DNA of 64,000 nt, taken from assembly GCA_963974675.1 (NCBI GenBank), contig CAXBDQ010000010.1:22348-86347 (forward strand). Reading direction: 5' to 3'. This document shows positions 1 to 10,070 of this stretch, piece after piece; position 1 is the first letter of the stretch; every line of letters begins with the position of its first letter. This stretch comes from Porticoccus sp963974675 (GTDB taxonomy: Bacteria; Pseudomonadota; Gammaproteobacteria; Pseudomonadales; Porticoccaceae). Made by a program: the position numbers and the translations under genes. The notes under the pieces were generated by a model that was not told where the DNA came from, searched no databases, and worked only from the letters and a program-made list of their open reading frames with translations.

Positions 1-1398
1 CCTACGGGTTTTGATCCTGCAGCTCACTATAACTCTCGCTTTCACCCCCGGGGTCTTCAGTTGGCACTATTAGGTGCCAGTGATGCGCTGTTTTCCGTTG
101 GTATTCCCTGGGAGACTATTGCTGCGAGTGTCCGACCTGATGAGGTGGGAGTGTATTGCACCAGTATCATGGGGCAGGTGACAAAAGAAGGGTTGGGGGG
201 GTTGTTGCAGGCCCGGTTATTGGGCGAAAGAACCACCTCGAAACAGTATGCTATGGCACTTAACACCATGCCGGCAGATTTTATTAATGCTTATGTGTTG
301 GGAAGTGTTGGTCACACGGCCGCAATAACAGGTGCTTGTGCTTCCTTCCTTTATGTCTTGCAAGCGGCAGTTCAGGATATTCGAAGTGGTCGCCGGAGGG
401 TGGCGATTGTTGGCAGCGCAGAGGCTGGTCTGACACCGGAAATTATGGAAGGTTTTACCAATATGGGAGCACTGGGAACCGACATAAACCTTTGCAAGCT
501 TGATGGCACGGAAATACCCGATTGGCGGAGGGCCAGTAGGCCATTTGGTGAAAACTGTGGTTTTACCATAGGTGAGGGTGCCCAATATACTGTTCTCATG
601 GATGATGCCTTAGCTATGGAGCTGGGTGCCGATATTCACGGAGCCGTGCCTGACGTATTTATTAATGCCGATGGTGTTAAAAAATCCATATCGGCCCCTG
701 GTGCTGGAAATTATGTCTCCTTTGCCAAGGCCGTGGCATCTGCGATGGCCATTGTGGGTGAAAAAACTGTTCGAAAACATAGCTTTATTCATGCCCATGG
801 TTCCAGTACCCCTGCAAACAGAGTGACAGAATCTGAAATTTTTGATCGAGTCGCAGAGGCCTTTGATATTAATGATTGGCCGGTAGCGGCCGCAAAAGCC
901 TACGTTGGACATTCTCTGGCGGGTGCCAGTGGCGATCAGTTGATCTTTACTTTAGGTACCTTCAAGTACGACCTTATTCCGGGTATTAAAACGGTCGATA
1001 AAGTCGCCGAAGATGTGGCCCAGAAGCATATACTTTTTCCACTGAAGGATCTGGATGTCAGCGACCGAAAAATGGACGTAGCGTTTATTAACTCAAAAGG
1101 ATTTGGTGGCAACAATGCCACAGCGGTGGTGTTGTCTCCAGGTAAGGTAGAGGAAATGCTGTCCAGTCGATATGGTGTTGCTATGCAGGACTACCAGCAA
1201 CGTCGTGAGAAAATTCGTCGAGCGGCAGAGGATTATGCTCACCGAGCTGATTATGGTGAGGTCGAGGTTGTCTATCGTTTTGGTGACACGCTAATTGATG
1301 AAGAGGGTATCGATATTTCTTGTGATCGGATTCATATGCCGGGCTATGAGCAAGACGTCGTTTTTGATAAGGCAAATCCCTGGGAAGATATGGCCTAG
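1..1398 (+). CDS. Beta-ketoacyl-ACP synthase, FabY-like (5' end outside window)
   Basis: The reading frame is open from base 1, so the gene starts upstream of the window; the TTG at 61 is internal, not a start. The product is a thiolase-fold condensing enzyme that joins malonyl-ACP to an acyl primer in fatty acid synthesis. The nucleophilic Cys lies in GACASF (codon 337-339), followed by the two catalytic His in HAHGSSTPANR and YVGHSLAGASGDQ and a glycine-rich FGGNNA near the C-terminus. The His motifs and the long C-terminal tail after the ketosynthase core resemble the FabY type of Pseudomonas (PA5174) rather than the shorter FabB or FabF. The assignment to FabY is by recall. The next gene is convergent, 18 bp away. 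Confidence 0.8.
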   Translation, partial: PTGFDPAAHYNSRFHPRGLQLALLGASDALFSVGIPWETIAASVRPDEVGVYCTSIMGQVTKEGLGGLLQARLLGERTTSKQYAMALNTMPADFINAYVLGSVGHTAAITGACASFLYVLQAAVQDIRSGRRRVAIVGSAEAGLTPEIMEGFTNMGALGTDINLCKLDGTEIPDWRRASRPFGENCGFTIGEGAQYTVLMDDALAMELGADIHGAVPDVFINADGVKKSISAPGAGNYVSFAKAVASAMAIVGEKTVRKHSFIHAHGSSTPANRVTESEIFDRVAEAFDINDWPVAAAKAYVGHSLAGASGDQLIFTLGTFKYDLIPGIKTVDKVAEDVAQKHILFPLKDLDVSDRKMDVAFINSKGFGGNNATAVVLSPGKVEEMLSSRYGVAMQDYQQRREKIRRAAEDYAHRADYGEVEVVYRFGDTLIDEEGIDISCDRIHMPGYEQDVVFDKANPWEDMA

Positions 1399-1416
1399 GG
1401 AGTGTTGGTGCAGATT

Positions 1417-2178
1417 TTAGATCAGCTCATCATCCAGGCTCAGGCCTTTCGCAAATAGCTGAACCGGGTGACCAATGAAAAAACCTTGAACCCAATCGCA
1501 ACCCAGTGTTTTGTAGTGTTCAAGGTCGTCTTTGGTTTCAACGCCTTCACCGATAATTTTTCTTCCCTGTATTTTCGCAATTCTTATATCTCTTTCCAGG
1601 GCTGTTCGTGCCTGCTCTGACTCTTGTATTTTATGTAATAACGGTCGAGCAATTTTTAGAAACGGTGTGTGTTGTTTGTCCAGATGCACAGAGACATCGG
1701 CAGAACGATAGTAGGGGTTGGTCGCAAACTGAAGGCCATTTCTTGCGAGTTTCATACAATTGGAATACATCTGTATATATTCTTGGCTGTTGAGTTCTCT
1801 AGGAGGGTTGTTGATCTCAATAGCAATCTGTTTGTTCATTTGTACTAGCGTTTGTAACTTTTCTTGAAGTTCGTCGATGTTTTCCTTGGCGCACAGAGTG
1901 TAGGGGGATAGATTAATAAAAAATATATTTGTATCCAGCTTGTCGCAAACGCTGCTAAGACAATTTAGGGCAAAAAAATCAATGGCCACCGTTTTTTTTA
2001 GCTCATTAGCCTGGTCAATAATATCCTTGGCACTTTCTGGTGTTTTGTTCGTTGGCTTTTTTAGTTGGGTATAGATTTCTGAAGCGCATAATTGTTGTGT
2101 ATGAATATCAACGATTTTCTGGGCTGAAAGCACAAATCTAGCGTCATGATGAACTTCAGGATCAGTTTGGTCCGTCAT
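1417..2178 (-). CDS. EAL-domain protein, probably without phosphodiesterase activity
   Basis: A single-domain EAL protein of 253 aa with no membrane segment or sensor domain. I chose the ATG at 2178 because AGGA lies about 7 bases upstream; an in-frame start 13 codons earlier lacks this. The domain begins at KIVDIHTQQLC. The EAL signature reads EIY, the Asn of FINLSP and the Glu of AIEINN are kept, and the late GEGVET and VQGFF motifs are kept. The metal-binding Asp pair of the DDFGTG loop is replaced by NP (FATNPYY), and LKID has become LKIA. Loss of the Asp pair normally abolishes c-di-GMP hydrolysis, so it is more likely a c-di-GMP-binding or protein-interaction module. It is divergent from speA. 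Confidence 0.75.
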   Translation of the reverse strand: MTDQTDPEVHHDARFVLSAQKIVDIHTQQLCASEIYTQLKKPTNKTPESAKDIIDQANELKKTVAIDFFALNCLSSVCDKLDTNIFFINLSPYTLCAKENIDELQEKLQTLVQMNKQIAIEINNPPRELNSQEYIQMYSNCMKLARNGLQFATNPYYRSADVSVHLDKQHTPFLKIARPLLHKIQESEQARTALERDIRIAKIQGRKIIGEGVETKDDLEHYKTLGCDWVQGFFIGHPVQLFAKGLSLDDELI

Positions 2179-2355
2179 AATGTTTCCTGTAAAAGTCTCG
2201 GAAGGTAGTTGTTTCAAATTACTTTAGCTAGAGGGCAAATACAACCCTGTTGGAATACCTGTATCCTTAGAAGCAGAAAACGGTATTCATCGACGAAGGT
2301 GTTTGTATACGAGGAGAGGAAATAGGGTAAAAATAGTTGCTTTTCGTTACTGAGT

Positions 2356-2387
2356 GTTATGACTGTTTGGTTTCTTTTGGTCATAAC
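2356..2387. other. Inverted repeat in the EAL-speA intergenic region
   Basis: GTTATGAC at 2356-2363 and GTCATAAC at 2380-2387 form perfect 8-base arms around a 16-base spacer. It could be an operator for a dimeric regulator or a hairpin. No T-run follows, so it is not a standard terminator. Its place between two divergent genes favours a regulatory role, but no protein can be named. Confidence 0.35.
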
Positions 2388-2559
2388 TTGCCTGGTTCAA
2401 TAGTAAATTGTTCTTTTCAGTGGGGTGATTTTTTGTGAGAGTTGCGCCCCCATTGCGAGTTCTTCGTTTTTGGGTAAATTTGCGCTAAAGGCGCGGGTTC
2501 GGAGGCTTAGTTCCTCCGTCTGTTGGTACTGCGCATTGTCTGTGACAGGGGTACTAATA
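2388..2559 (+). promoter_or_regulatory. Structured leader region upstream of speA
   Basis: Part of a 450-base stretch without a conventional gene between the EAL gene and speA. It contains CGGAGG-loop-CCTCCG (2500-2518) just after a GCGC-TAAA-GGCGC hairpin (about 2482-2494). The GGAGG arm could mimic or hide a ribosome-binding site. I see no confident -35/-10 pair and no match to a riboswitch class I know. Confidence 0.3.
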
Positions 2560-2634
2560 ATGACTTTAGTGAATCACAATTTTCAATTACATATTTTCTT
2601 AGATGCTGATCTGCCTTTGGGGTGGTTGCATTGA
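2560..2634 (+). CDS. Candidate 24-aa upstream ORF coupled to speA
   Basis: An ATG at 2560, preceded by AGGGG about 8 bases upstream, opens a 24-codon frame whose TGA stop (2632-2634) overlaps the in-frame TTG at 2631 that I take as the speA start (TTGA overlap). This layout is typical of translational coupling, where ribosomes ending on the uORF restart on the gene. The peptide is hydrophobic and not enriched in Arg, Lys or Met, so a classic amino-acid attenuator is not indicated. It could be chance; conservation would decide. Confidence 0.35.
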   Translation: MTLVNHNFQLHIFLDADLPLGWLH

Positions 2635-4550
2635 CTCGCCATAAAATAGCCGATTGGAATATTTCCGATTCCGCGAGTCTCTATGGCGTAAATGATTGGG
2701 GTGCCGGCTATTTTGGCCTTTCTGACAAAGGTGAAATGACCGTCGTAACCTCCAAAAATAGCCAGCCGCTAGAAGTTTCCCTTATGGACGTTGTTGCTGG
2801 TCTCGAGCAGCGTGGCCATACCATGCCGGTATTGCTGCGGATAGAAAACCTGCTGGATGAACGAATTGCACTTCTAAACAAAACCTTTGCTGGGGCAATT
2901 AAAGCGTTTGGTTATCAAGGCGAGTACCGGGGCGTCTTTCCTATTAAGGTTAATCAGCAGTGCCATGTGGTTGAAGAAATCACTAAATTTGGCGCGCAGT
3001 ATCACCATGGCCTCGAAGCGGGCAGTAAGGCCGAGCTTATTATTGCTATGTCCCACCTTCGTGATAGCGAGGCCTGTATTGTCTGCAATGGTTATAAAGA
3101 TGCCGAGTTTGTAGAGCTTGGGCTGCATGCCCGAAAATTGGGTCTCAAATGTTTCTTTGTGATTGAAACTCCTTCTGAGTTGGCCATTATTCTGGAACAG
3201 TCCAAGCGGTTGGATGTCGAGCCGCTAATTGGCGTGCGGGTAAAACTGGCTGCAGAAGTTGAAGGCCACTGGTTTGGTGATGGCGGTGACCGATCACTGT
3301 TTGGTTTGACCACCAATCAGCTAATGGATGTCGTCGACCAACTGCGCGAAGCCGACATGCTGCACTGTTTACAGTTAATGCACTATCACATTGGCTCACA
3401 AATCCCCAATATTCGGAATATCCGCGATGGCCTGCAAGAAGCCTGTCGTTACTATGTGGATTTGGTGAAAGAGGGTGCCCCTCTGGGTTATCTCGACCTC
3501 GGTGGTGGTTTGGCCGTGGACTACACCGGTGCCAAAACCAACGAGACTCACAGCAAAAACTATTCCGTTGAAGAATACTGCGTGGATATTGTTGAGACCA
3601 TAGGTGAAGCCCTCAATAACAGTGGTGTTCCACACCCCACCATTATTACGGAATCCGGTCGCGCAACGGTGGCTTATTCTTCGGTACTATTATTTAACAT
3701 TCTCGATGTTAGCCGTTTCAAACCGGGTCCATTGCCAGAACAGTTGCCAGAACAGAGCAATGATTTTTTGCATAATCTCTGGGCAACGCTACAAAGCCTG
3801 ACCGAGGAAAGTCTGCAAGAGTGTTTTAACGACGCTGTTCATTATCGGGAAGAGGTTCGCCTCATGTTCCGCCAAGGACAGCTAAAATTGCGCGAGCTGG
3901 CATTGGCAGAAAATATTTATCTGGAAATTTTACAGCGTACCCGAGATTTGCTGCCAGCACTCAAGCGGGTGCCCCCAGAGCTACAAAATCTCGATGAGGC
4001 GCTGGCAGATATTTACTATGGCAACTTCAGTTTGTTTCAATCATTACCAGATGCTTGGGCTATTGATCAAGTTTTCCCCATCATGCCTATCCATCGTTTA
4101 AACGAGAAGCCCGCCAATAAAGCGGTCATTGGTGATTTGACCTGTGACTCTGATGGAAAATTGGACCTGTTCGCCAATGCCGACGGCGAATCGCACACAT
4201 TACCCTTGCACGACCTGAATGCAGGAGAGGAGTACTATCTGGGAGCGTTCTTGGTGGGCGCCTACCAGGAAACCCTGGGTGATCTGCATAACCTCTTTGG
4301 TGATACCCATGTGGCCAGTATTCGTATTGATAGCGATGGCCAGTTTGAGTTTGTGGAGGAAATACAGGGTGATACCATTGGCGATGTTCTGAGCTATGTT
4401 GAATACAGTCCCAAAGCGCTTTATGAGCAATTCCGGGTAAGTGCAGAAGCTTCGGTGAAATCTGGTCGTATTACCGTTGTTGAGCGTCGGCAGATGCTAC
4501 AGACATTCAGTAATAGTCTGAATGGTTACACTTATTTTGAGCGTGATTAA
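2631..4550 (+). CDS. speA: Biosynthetic arginine decarboxylase
   Basis: PLP-dependent enzyme of 639 aa (E. coli SpeA 658) that converts arginine to agmatine, the first step toward putrescine. The Schiff-base Lys is in VFPIKVNQ (about residue 106). GLEAGSKAEL, HYHIGSQ, DLGGGLAVDY and ITESGRA build the alanine-racemase-type barrel, and the C-terminal part has TCDSDG and VGAYQE as in E. coli SpeA. The start is not certain: TTG at 2631 overlaps the stop of a possible uORF and gives an N-terminus like Pseudomonas SpeA, while a GTG lies at 2622. It leads an operon with the downstream carboxyspermidine genes and speB (gap to the next gene 18 bp). Confidence 0.95.
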   Translation: MTRHKIADWNISDSASLYGVNDWGAGYFGLSDKGEMTVVTSKNSQPLEVSLMDVVAGLEQRGHTMPVLLRIENLLDERIALLNKTFAGAIKAFGYQGEYRGVFPIKVNQQCHVVEEITKFGAQYHHGLEAGSKAELIIAMSHLRDSEACIVCNGYKDAEFVELGLHARKLGLKCFFVIETPSELAIILEQSKRLDVEPLIGVRVKLAAEVEGHWFGDGGDRSLFGLTTNQLMDVVDQLREADMLHCLQLMHYHIGSQIPNIRNIRDGLQEACRYYVDLVKEGAPLGYLDLGGGLAVDYTGAKTNETHSKNYSVEEYCVDIVETIGEALNNSGVPHPTIITESGRATVAYSSVLLFNILDVSRFKPGPLPEQLPEQSNDFLHNLWATLQSLTEESLQECFNDAVHYREEVRLMFRQGQLKLRELALAENIYLEILQRTRDLLPALKRVPPELQNLDEALADIYYGNFSLFQSLPDAWAIDQVFPIMPIHRLNEKPANKAVIGDLTCDSDGKLDLFANADGESHTLPLHDLNAGEEYYLGAFLVGAYQETLGDLHNLFGDTHVASIRIDSDGQFEFVEEIQGDTIGDVLSYVEYSPKALYEQFRVSAEASVKSGRITVVERRQMLQTFSNSLNGYTYFERD

Positions 4551-4568
4551 TCCGTTAGAGAAAAAACT

Positions 4569-5764
<1,196 letters not shown>

Positions 5765-5765
<1 letters not shown>

Positions 5766-6937
5766 TGACAGATTGCAGTAACCCTTTTGAGAATTTCGAC
5801 GCTAGTCGGGTGCCTTCTCCCTGTTTTGTGGTGGATGAGGTGGCGGTTGAGCGCAACTTGAAAATCCTTAACCGGGTGCAGGAACAAAGTGGTGCCAAAG
5901 TGTTGGCTGCCCTAAAAGCATTTTCCATGTGGAGTTTATCGCCGCTGGTCTCAAAGTATCTTTCCGGTACCTGTGCCAGTGGATTGTATGAAGCGCGGTT
6001 AGGTCGAGAAGAATACGGCGGTGAAGTCCATGTATTTTCTGCGGCTTATACGGAATCTGATTTGCGGGAAATTCTTGAGATTGCCAACCACGTGGTGTTC
6101 AACTCCTTCAGCCAGTGGCAACGGTTTCAGCCTTTATTGAAAGCTGCTAAGAGTGCACGAACTCAGTTGCAATATGGGCTTCGGATAAACCCGCAGCATT
6201 CCGAAGGGGATGTGGCTATCTATGATCCCTGCGCGCCCTGTTCTCGATTGGGCATTCTACTGAGTCAGTTTGAAGGGCAATCCCTAGAGGGTATTACAGG
6301 GCTGCATTTTCATACCCTGTGTGAGCAGGATGTGGAGCCGCTAAAGCGGACGCTTGCAGCAGTAGAAGCCCAGTTCGGTGATGTGTTGCATCAAATGGAG
6401 TGGGTGAATTTTGGTGGCGGCCACCATATTACCCGACCCGATTATCAGGTAGATGAGCTGATTGATCTGGTTAAGGTTTTTAGCCAGAAATATAACGTAC
6501 AGGTGTTTCTGGAGCCAGGCGAAGCGGTGGCTATTCATACCGGTGTCCTGGTGTCGGAGGTATTGGATCTGACGTGGAATGATATGAACCTAGCTATTCT
6601 CGATACGTCTGCCACTTGCCATATGCCCGACACTTTAGAAATGCCTTATCGCGCCGATATTTTGGATGCTGGTTTGCCAGAGCAGCATTCGCACACGTAC
6701 CGTTTGGGTGGAATGACTTGTCTTGCTGGTGATGTGATTGGCGACTACAGTTTTAGTCAGCCCCTTGAAATAGGCCAGCGATTGATCTTTGATGATATGG
6801 GCCATTACACCATGGTGAAGACCACCACCTTTAATGGTATCAATCTGCCCTCTATTGCCATTTGGAATTCGGAAAACGATGAGCTTCGTATGGTAAAAGA
6901 GTTTGGGTATGAAGATTTCAAGCAACGTTTGAGTTGA
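5765..6937 (+). CDS. nspC: Carboxynorspermidine decarboxylase
   Basis: PLP enzyme of 390 aa of the alanine-racemase-fold decarboxylase family. It removes CO2 from carboxyspermidine or carboxynorspermidine to give spermidine or norspermidine. The Schiff-base Lys is in LAALKAFS (residue 51). SPCFVVDE opens the barrel, GLHFHTLCEQ and NFGGGHH lie mid-protein, and VFLEPGEAV is the substrate-proximal strand. The start codon overlaps the stop of the dehydrogenase gene. With the preceding gene it forms the complete S-adenosylmethionine-independent route to spermidine. Confidence 0.93.
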
Positions 6938-6956
6938 GAATTGTGAGAATGAGGCT

Positions 6957-7832
6957 ATGAGTGATCTGGCAATGGACCAATACCCACACTTTCTCGGCTC
7001 AGAAATTGAACAGGGCAATCCCTCGACGTCATTATTTCATGTGATCCCGGTGCCTTATGAGCGCACCGTGAGCTATGGCGGTGGTACCGCCAAAGGCCCC
7101 TCGGCGATTCTCGATGCTTCCTGGCAACTGGAAATCTGGGATGGCAAAAGCACCCCTTGTGAGCTGGGAATTTATACCCACGAAGTCGTTGATTGTGAGG
7201 GCGAGGAAGCGACGGTGATTGAACGCATTGCCGCGGTAACGAAAGAAATTCTTACTATGGGTAAAATGCCCGTAGCCATCGGTGGTGAACATACTGTTAC
7301 CGGCGGAGTAGTGAAAGGTTTGTTGGATGCGGGTATTACTGATTTTGGTGTGGTGCAGATTGACGCCCATGCAGATTTGCGCGATGCCTACGAGGGAAAC
7401 CCCTTAAGCCATGCTTCGGTCATGAAGCGGGTGGTGGATTTGGGTATTCCTCTGTACCAGTTGGGTATCCGTGCCTTCTGCAAAGAGGAAATGGCTGTCC
7501 GAGAAAAACATGGGGTACTTTTTCAGGATGCCGATCAACTGGTTCCTGACAATATCACCGAGATTATCCTGCCCGGTGACTTTCCGAAAAAAGTCTTTTT
7601 TACCTTGGATATCGACGGTATGGATCCGTCAGTCTTTCCTTCCACAGGAACGCCGGTTCCCGGTGGCCTGGGTTGGTATCAAACTCTGAGCCTGTTTGAG
7701 TCGGTGGCTCGTCAGCGCGAGATTATCGGTTTTGATTTAATGGAGTTTGCGCCGATTCAGGGCTTCCATGCTTATGAGTTTGCTGCGGCACAGCTAATCT
7801 ACAAGATGATGGGGATTGTTCAGCGAAACTAA
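6957..7832 (+). CDS. speB: Agmatinase
   Basis: Ureohydrolase of 291 aa that splits agmatine to putrescine and urea using two Mn ions. The metal ligands are visible: His112 in GGEHTVT, Asp136/His138/Asp140 in DAHADLR, and Asp218/Asp220 in DIDGMDPS. The proline- and glycine-rich GTPVPGG loop follows. The ATG has GAGG upstream. It is the last gene of the polyamine operon and supplies putrescine to the dehydrogenase encoded two genes earlier. Arginase or another ureohydrolase is possible on sequence alone, but the speA neighbour makes agmatinase most likely. Confidence 0.93.
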   Translation: MSDLAMDQYPHFLGSEIEQGNPSTSLFHVIPVPYERTVSYGGGTAKGPSAILDASWQLEIWDGKSTPCELGIYTHEVVDCEGEEATVIERIAAVTKEILTMGKMPVAIGGEHTVTGGVVKGLLDAGITDFGVVQIDAHADLRDAYEGNPLSHASVMKRVVDLGIPLYQLGIRAFCKEEMAVREKHGVLFQDADQLVPDNITEIILPGDFPKKVFFTLDIDGMDPSVFPSTGTPVPGGLGWYQTLSLFESVARQREIIGFDLMEFAPIQGFHAYEFAAAQLIYKMMGIVQRN

Positions 7833-7933
7833 AATTGTGCTTTTTCCGCGATTGTTGTGCTTTCTGGCACTCACGAAAAAATCACAACTTTTAGAAGTCC
7901 CTATTTAGTTTGGGTGACAAATTATCGTGGTTT

Positions 7934-9409
7934 TTAGTTATCTATACCCAATGATTCCCAAAGCCCATCAATTTTATCTTTCACGGCTGCATCCATTTCA
8001 ATCGGCTCGCCCCATTCCCGGTTGGTTTCACCGGGGAATTTATTGGTGGCGTCAAAGCCAATTTTTGATCCCAGACCGGAAACTGGTGAGGCAAAGTCTA
8101 GATAGTCGATGGGGGTGTTCTCAATTATCACCGTGTCCCGTTTTGGGTCCATTCGGGTGGTGATGGCCCAGATGACATCGTTCCAATCACGGGCATTGAT
8201 ATCGTCGTCGGTGACAATCACAAACTTGGTGTACATAAACTGACGGAGGAAAGACCACACCCCCATCATTACCCGTTTGGCGTGACCGGGATATTGCTTT
8301 TTCATGGTCACCACTGCCATGCGATAGGAGCAGCCTTCGGGGGGCAGGTAAAAATCAGTAATTTCTGGGAACTGTTTTTGCAATATGGGCACAAATACTT
8401 CGTTCAGTGCCACACCCAAAATTGCTGGTTCATCTGGTGGTCTGCCAGTATAAGTACTGTGATAAATTGGGTCTTTGCGGTGGGTGATTCGCTCCACGGT
8501 AAAGACTGGGAACTGATCCACCTCATTGTAGTAACCGGTGTGGTCTCCGAATGGCCCTTCGTCGGCCAGTTCACCTGGGTAAATAAAACCTTCCAAAATA
8601 AATTCAGCAGTCGCGGGCACCTGCAAATCACTGCCCAGGCATTGCACCACTTTGGTTTTTTCGCCGCGCAATAATCCGGCAAAAGCGTATTCCGATAGGC
8701 TGTCCGGCACTGGTGTTACTGCCCCCAAAATCGTGGCCGGATCTGCACCCAGTGCCACAGCAATGGGAAATGGCTTGCCGGGATGGGCTAATTGCCAATC
8801 ACGAAAATCCAAAGCTCCACCGCGGTGAGACAGCCAGCGCATAATCAGTTTGTTTTTACCGATCACTTGCTGGCGGTAAATGCCGAGATTCTGACGTTCT
8901 TTTTCCGGCCCGCGAGTGATCACCAGCGGCCAGGTAATTAACGGCCCTGCGTCTCCGGGCCAGCAGGTTTGAATGGGTAGCTTGCCTAGATCAACTGCAT
9001 CACCTTCAATAATAACCGTCTGGCATGGTGCTTTTTTTACCACTTTGGCGGGCATATTCAGAATGGGTTTGAACTGATGGCGCTTTTCCCACAGGTCTAT
9101 CATCCCTTTGGGTGGTTCGGGTTCTTTCAAAAAAGCCAGTAATTCTCCCACTTCGCGCATGGCCGACAGGCTTTCTTGTCCCATTCCCATAGCAACTCGC
9201 TCGGGGGTGCCAAACAGATTGCCCAGTACCGGAATATCAAATCCCTTGGGGTTTTCAAATAACAGCGCAGGACCACCCGCGCGAAGCGTGCGATCACAGA
9301 TTTCCGTCATTTCTAGGTAGGGATCAACTTCCACGGTGATGCGCTTTAATTCACCGCGCTGTTCTAGGAAATCAATAAATTCCCGTAGGTCAGAATATTT
9401 GATGGTCAT
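7934..9409 (-). CDS. ubiD: 3-octaprenyl-4-hydroxybenzoate carboxy-lyase
   Basis: UbiD-family decarboxylase of 491 aa, which uses prenylated FMN to decarboxylate the polyprenyl-hydroxybenzoate intermediate in ubiquinone synthesis. Family landmarks are RGGALDFRDWQLAH, PVPDSLSEYAFAG, EGPFGDHTGYY with the catalytic acidic cluster, ITHRKDPIYHSTYTGRPPDE and the IVTDDDINARDWNDVIWA block near the C-terminus. Length matches E. coli UbiD (497 aa). The partner that makes prenyl-FMN (UbiX) is not in the window. Coq7, another ubiquinone enzyme, is about 11 kb away. Confidence 0.97.
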   Translation of the reverse strand: MTIKYSDLREFIDFLEQRGELKRITVEVDPYLEMTEICDRTLRAGGPALLFENPKGFDIPVLGNLFGTPERVAMGMGQESLSAMREVGELLAFLKEPEPPKGMIDLWEKRHQFKPILNMPAKVVKKAPCQTVIIEGDAVDLGKLPIQTCWPGDAGPLITWPLVITRGPEKERQNLGIYRQQVIGKNKLIMRWLSHRGGALDFRDWQLAHPGKPFPIAVALGADPATILGAVTPVPDSLSEYAFAGLLRGEKTKVVQCLGSDLQVPATAEFILEGFIYPGELADEGPFGDHTGYYNEVDQFPVFTVERITHRKDPIYHSTYTGRPPDEPAILGVALNEVFVPILQKQFPEITDFYLPPEGCSYRMAVVTMKKQYPGHAKRVMMGVWSFLRQFMYTKFVIVTDDDINARDWNDVIWAITTRMDPKRDTVIIENTPIDYLDFASPVSGLGSKIGFDATNKFPGETNREWGEPIEMDAAVKDKIDGLWESLGIDN

Positions 9410-9512
9410 ATTGGGTCAGGGCCAGAGGTGTTTGTGTGCAAAGTGTTACGGCAATGGCTTGGGATTGCAACAGTCTCTCAGTGATCTATCGAATGAGATA
9501 TACATTGACTGA

Positions 9513-9540
9513 TTGATTTAGAAAGGTATGGCGTTATGAT
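9513..9540 (+). promoter_or_regulatory. Possible sigma70 promoter of the channel/glycosylase pair
   Basis: TTGATT (9513-9518), a 16-base spacer and TATGAT (9535-9540) lie about 85 bases before the first gene. Fit to consensus is good at -10 and fair at -35. Read by eye only. Confidence 0.4.
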
Positions 9541-9623
9541 CAGGGTGAGAAAGGGGTCGGTGACAGCTGATACTTAATTCTGCTACCACTTTTTTCTAAC
9601 AACTTAAGAAAGGGAGTTACCTT

Positions 9624-10070
9624 TTGAATAGCTTAGCCTCAGTATTTATTTTTAACGGCGTTGTTGTCGGTATTGCGGTGTTAGTGCATTACGAGGCAAT
9701 GTATCGCTTGGCTATGTTGTTGCCCTCCCTTCGAATTCCTCCCCGTTCTCGGGTTTTAGTGGGTGTGGCCGGAGCATTTTTGGCACATATAGTCGAAGTC
9801 TGGATATTTGCCGTGAGTTATTACCTGATGCTGCGGTGGGATGCGGGAAGTCAACTGAGGGGGAACTTTGATGGTTCGTTATTGGATTGCAGTTATTTCT
9901 CCTTTGCTAACTACACGTCGCTGGGCTATGGCGATATTGAGCCATTTGGTTCTGTCCGTTTTTTGTGTGGGCTGGAAGGACTCACAGGGTTGATTTTAAT
10001 TGCTTGGACCGCTTCTTTTCTGTATATCGAGATGCGGAAATTTTGGGTAACGGGTCATTCTGGAATATGA
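9624..10070 (+). CDS. Small two-pore-helix ion-channel-like membrane protein
   Basis: A 148-aa inner-membrane protein with hydrophobic segments at about residues 5-22, 43-70 and 110-135. Between the last two, YTSLGYGD (97-104) matches the selectivity filter of potassium channels (T-x-GYG), with SLGYGD typical of bacterial two-TM channels. The start is TTG, supported by AAGGGAG 8 bases upstream. There is no cytoplasmic regulatory domain (RCK or cNMP). The stop overlaps the next ATG (ATGA), so the two genes are translated together. Ion specificity is inferred from the filter only. Confidence 0.7.
   Translation: MNSLASVFIFNGVVVGIAVLVHYEAMYRLAMLLPSLRIPPRSRVLVGVAGAFLAHIVEVWIFAVSYYLMLRWDAGSQLRGNFDGSLLDCSYFSFANYTSLGYGDIEPFGSVRFLCGLEGLTGLILIAWTASFLYIEMRKFWVTGHSGI

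Noticed and set aside
217..585. Minus-strand ORFs inside the ketosynthase gene
   Set aside because: They are shadows of a frame with full ketosynthase motifs and show no family features.
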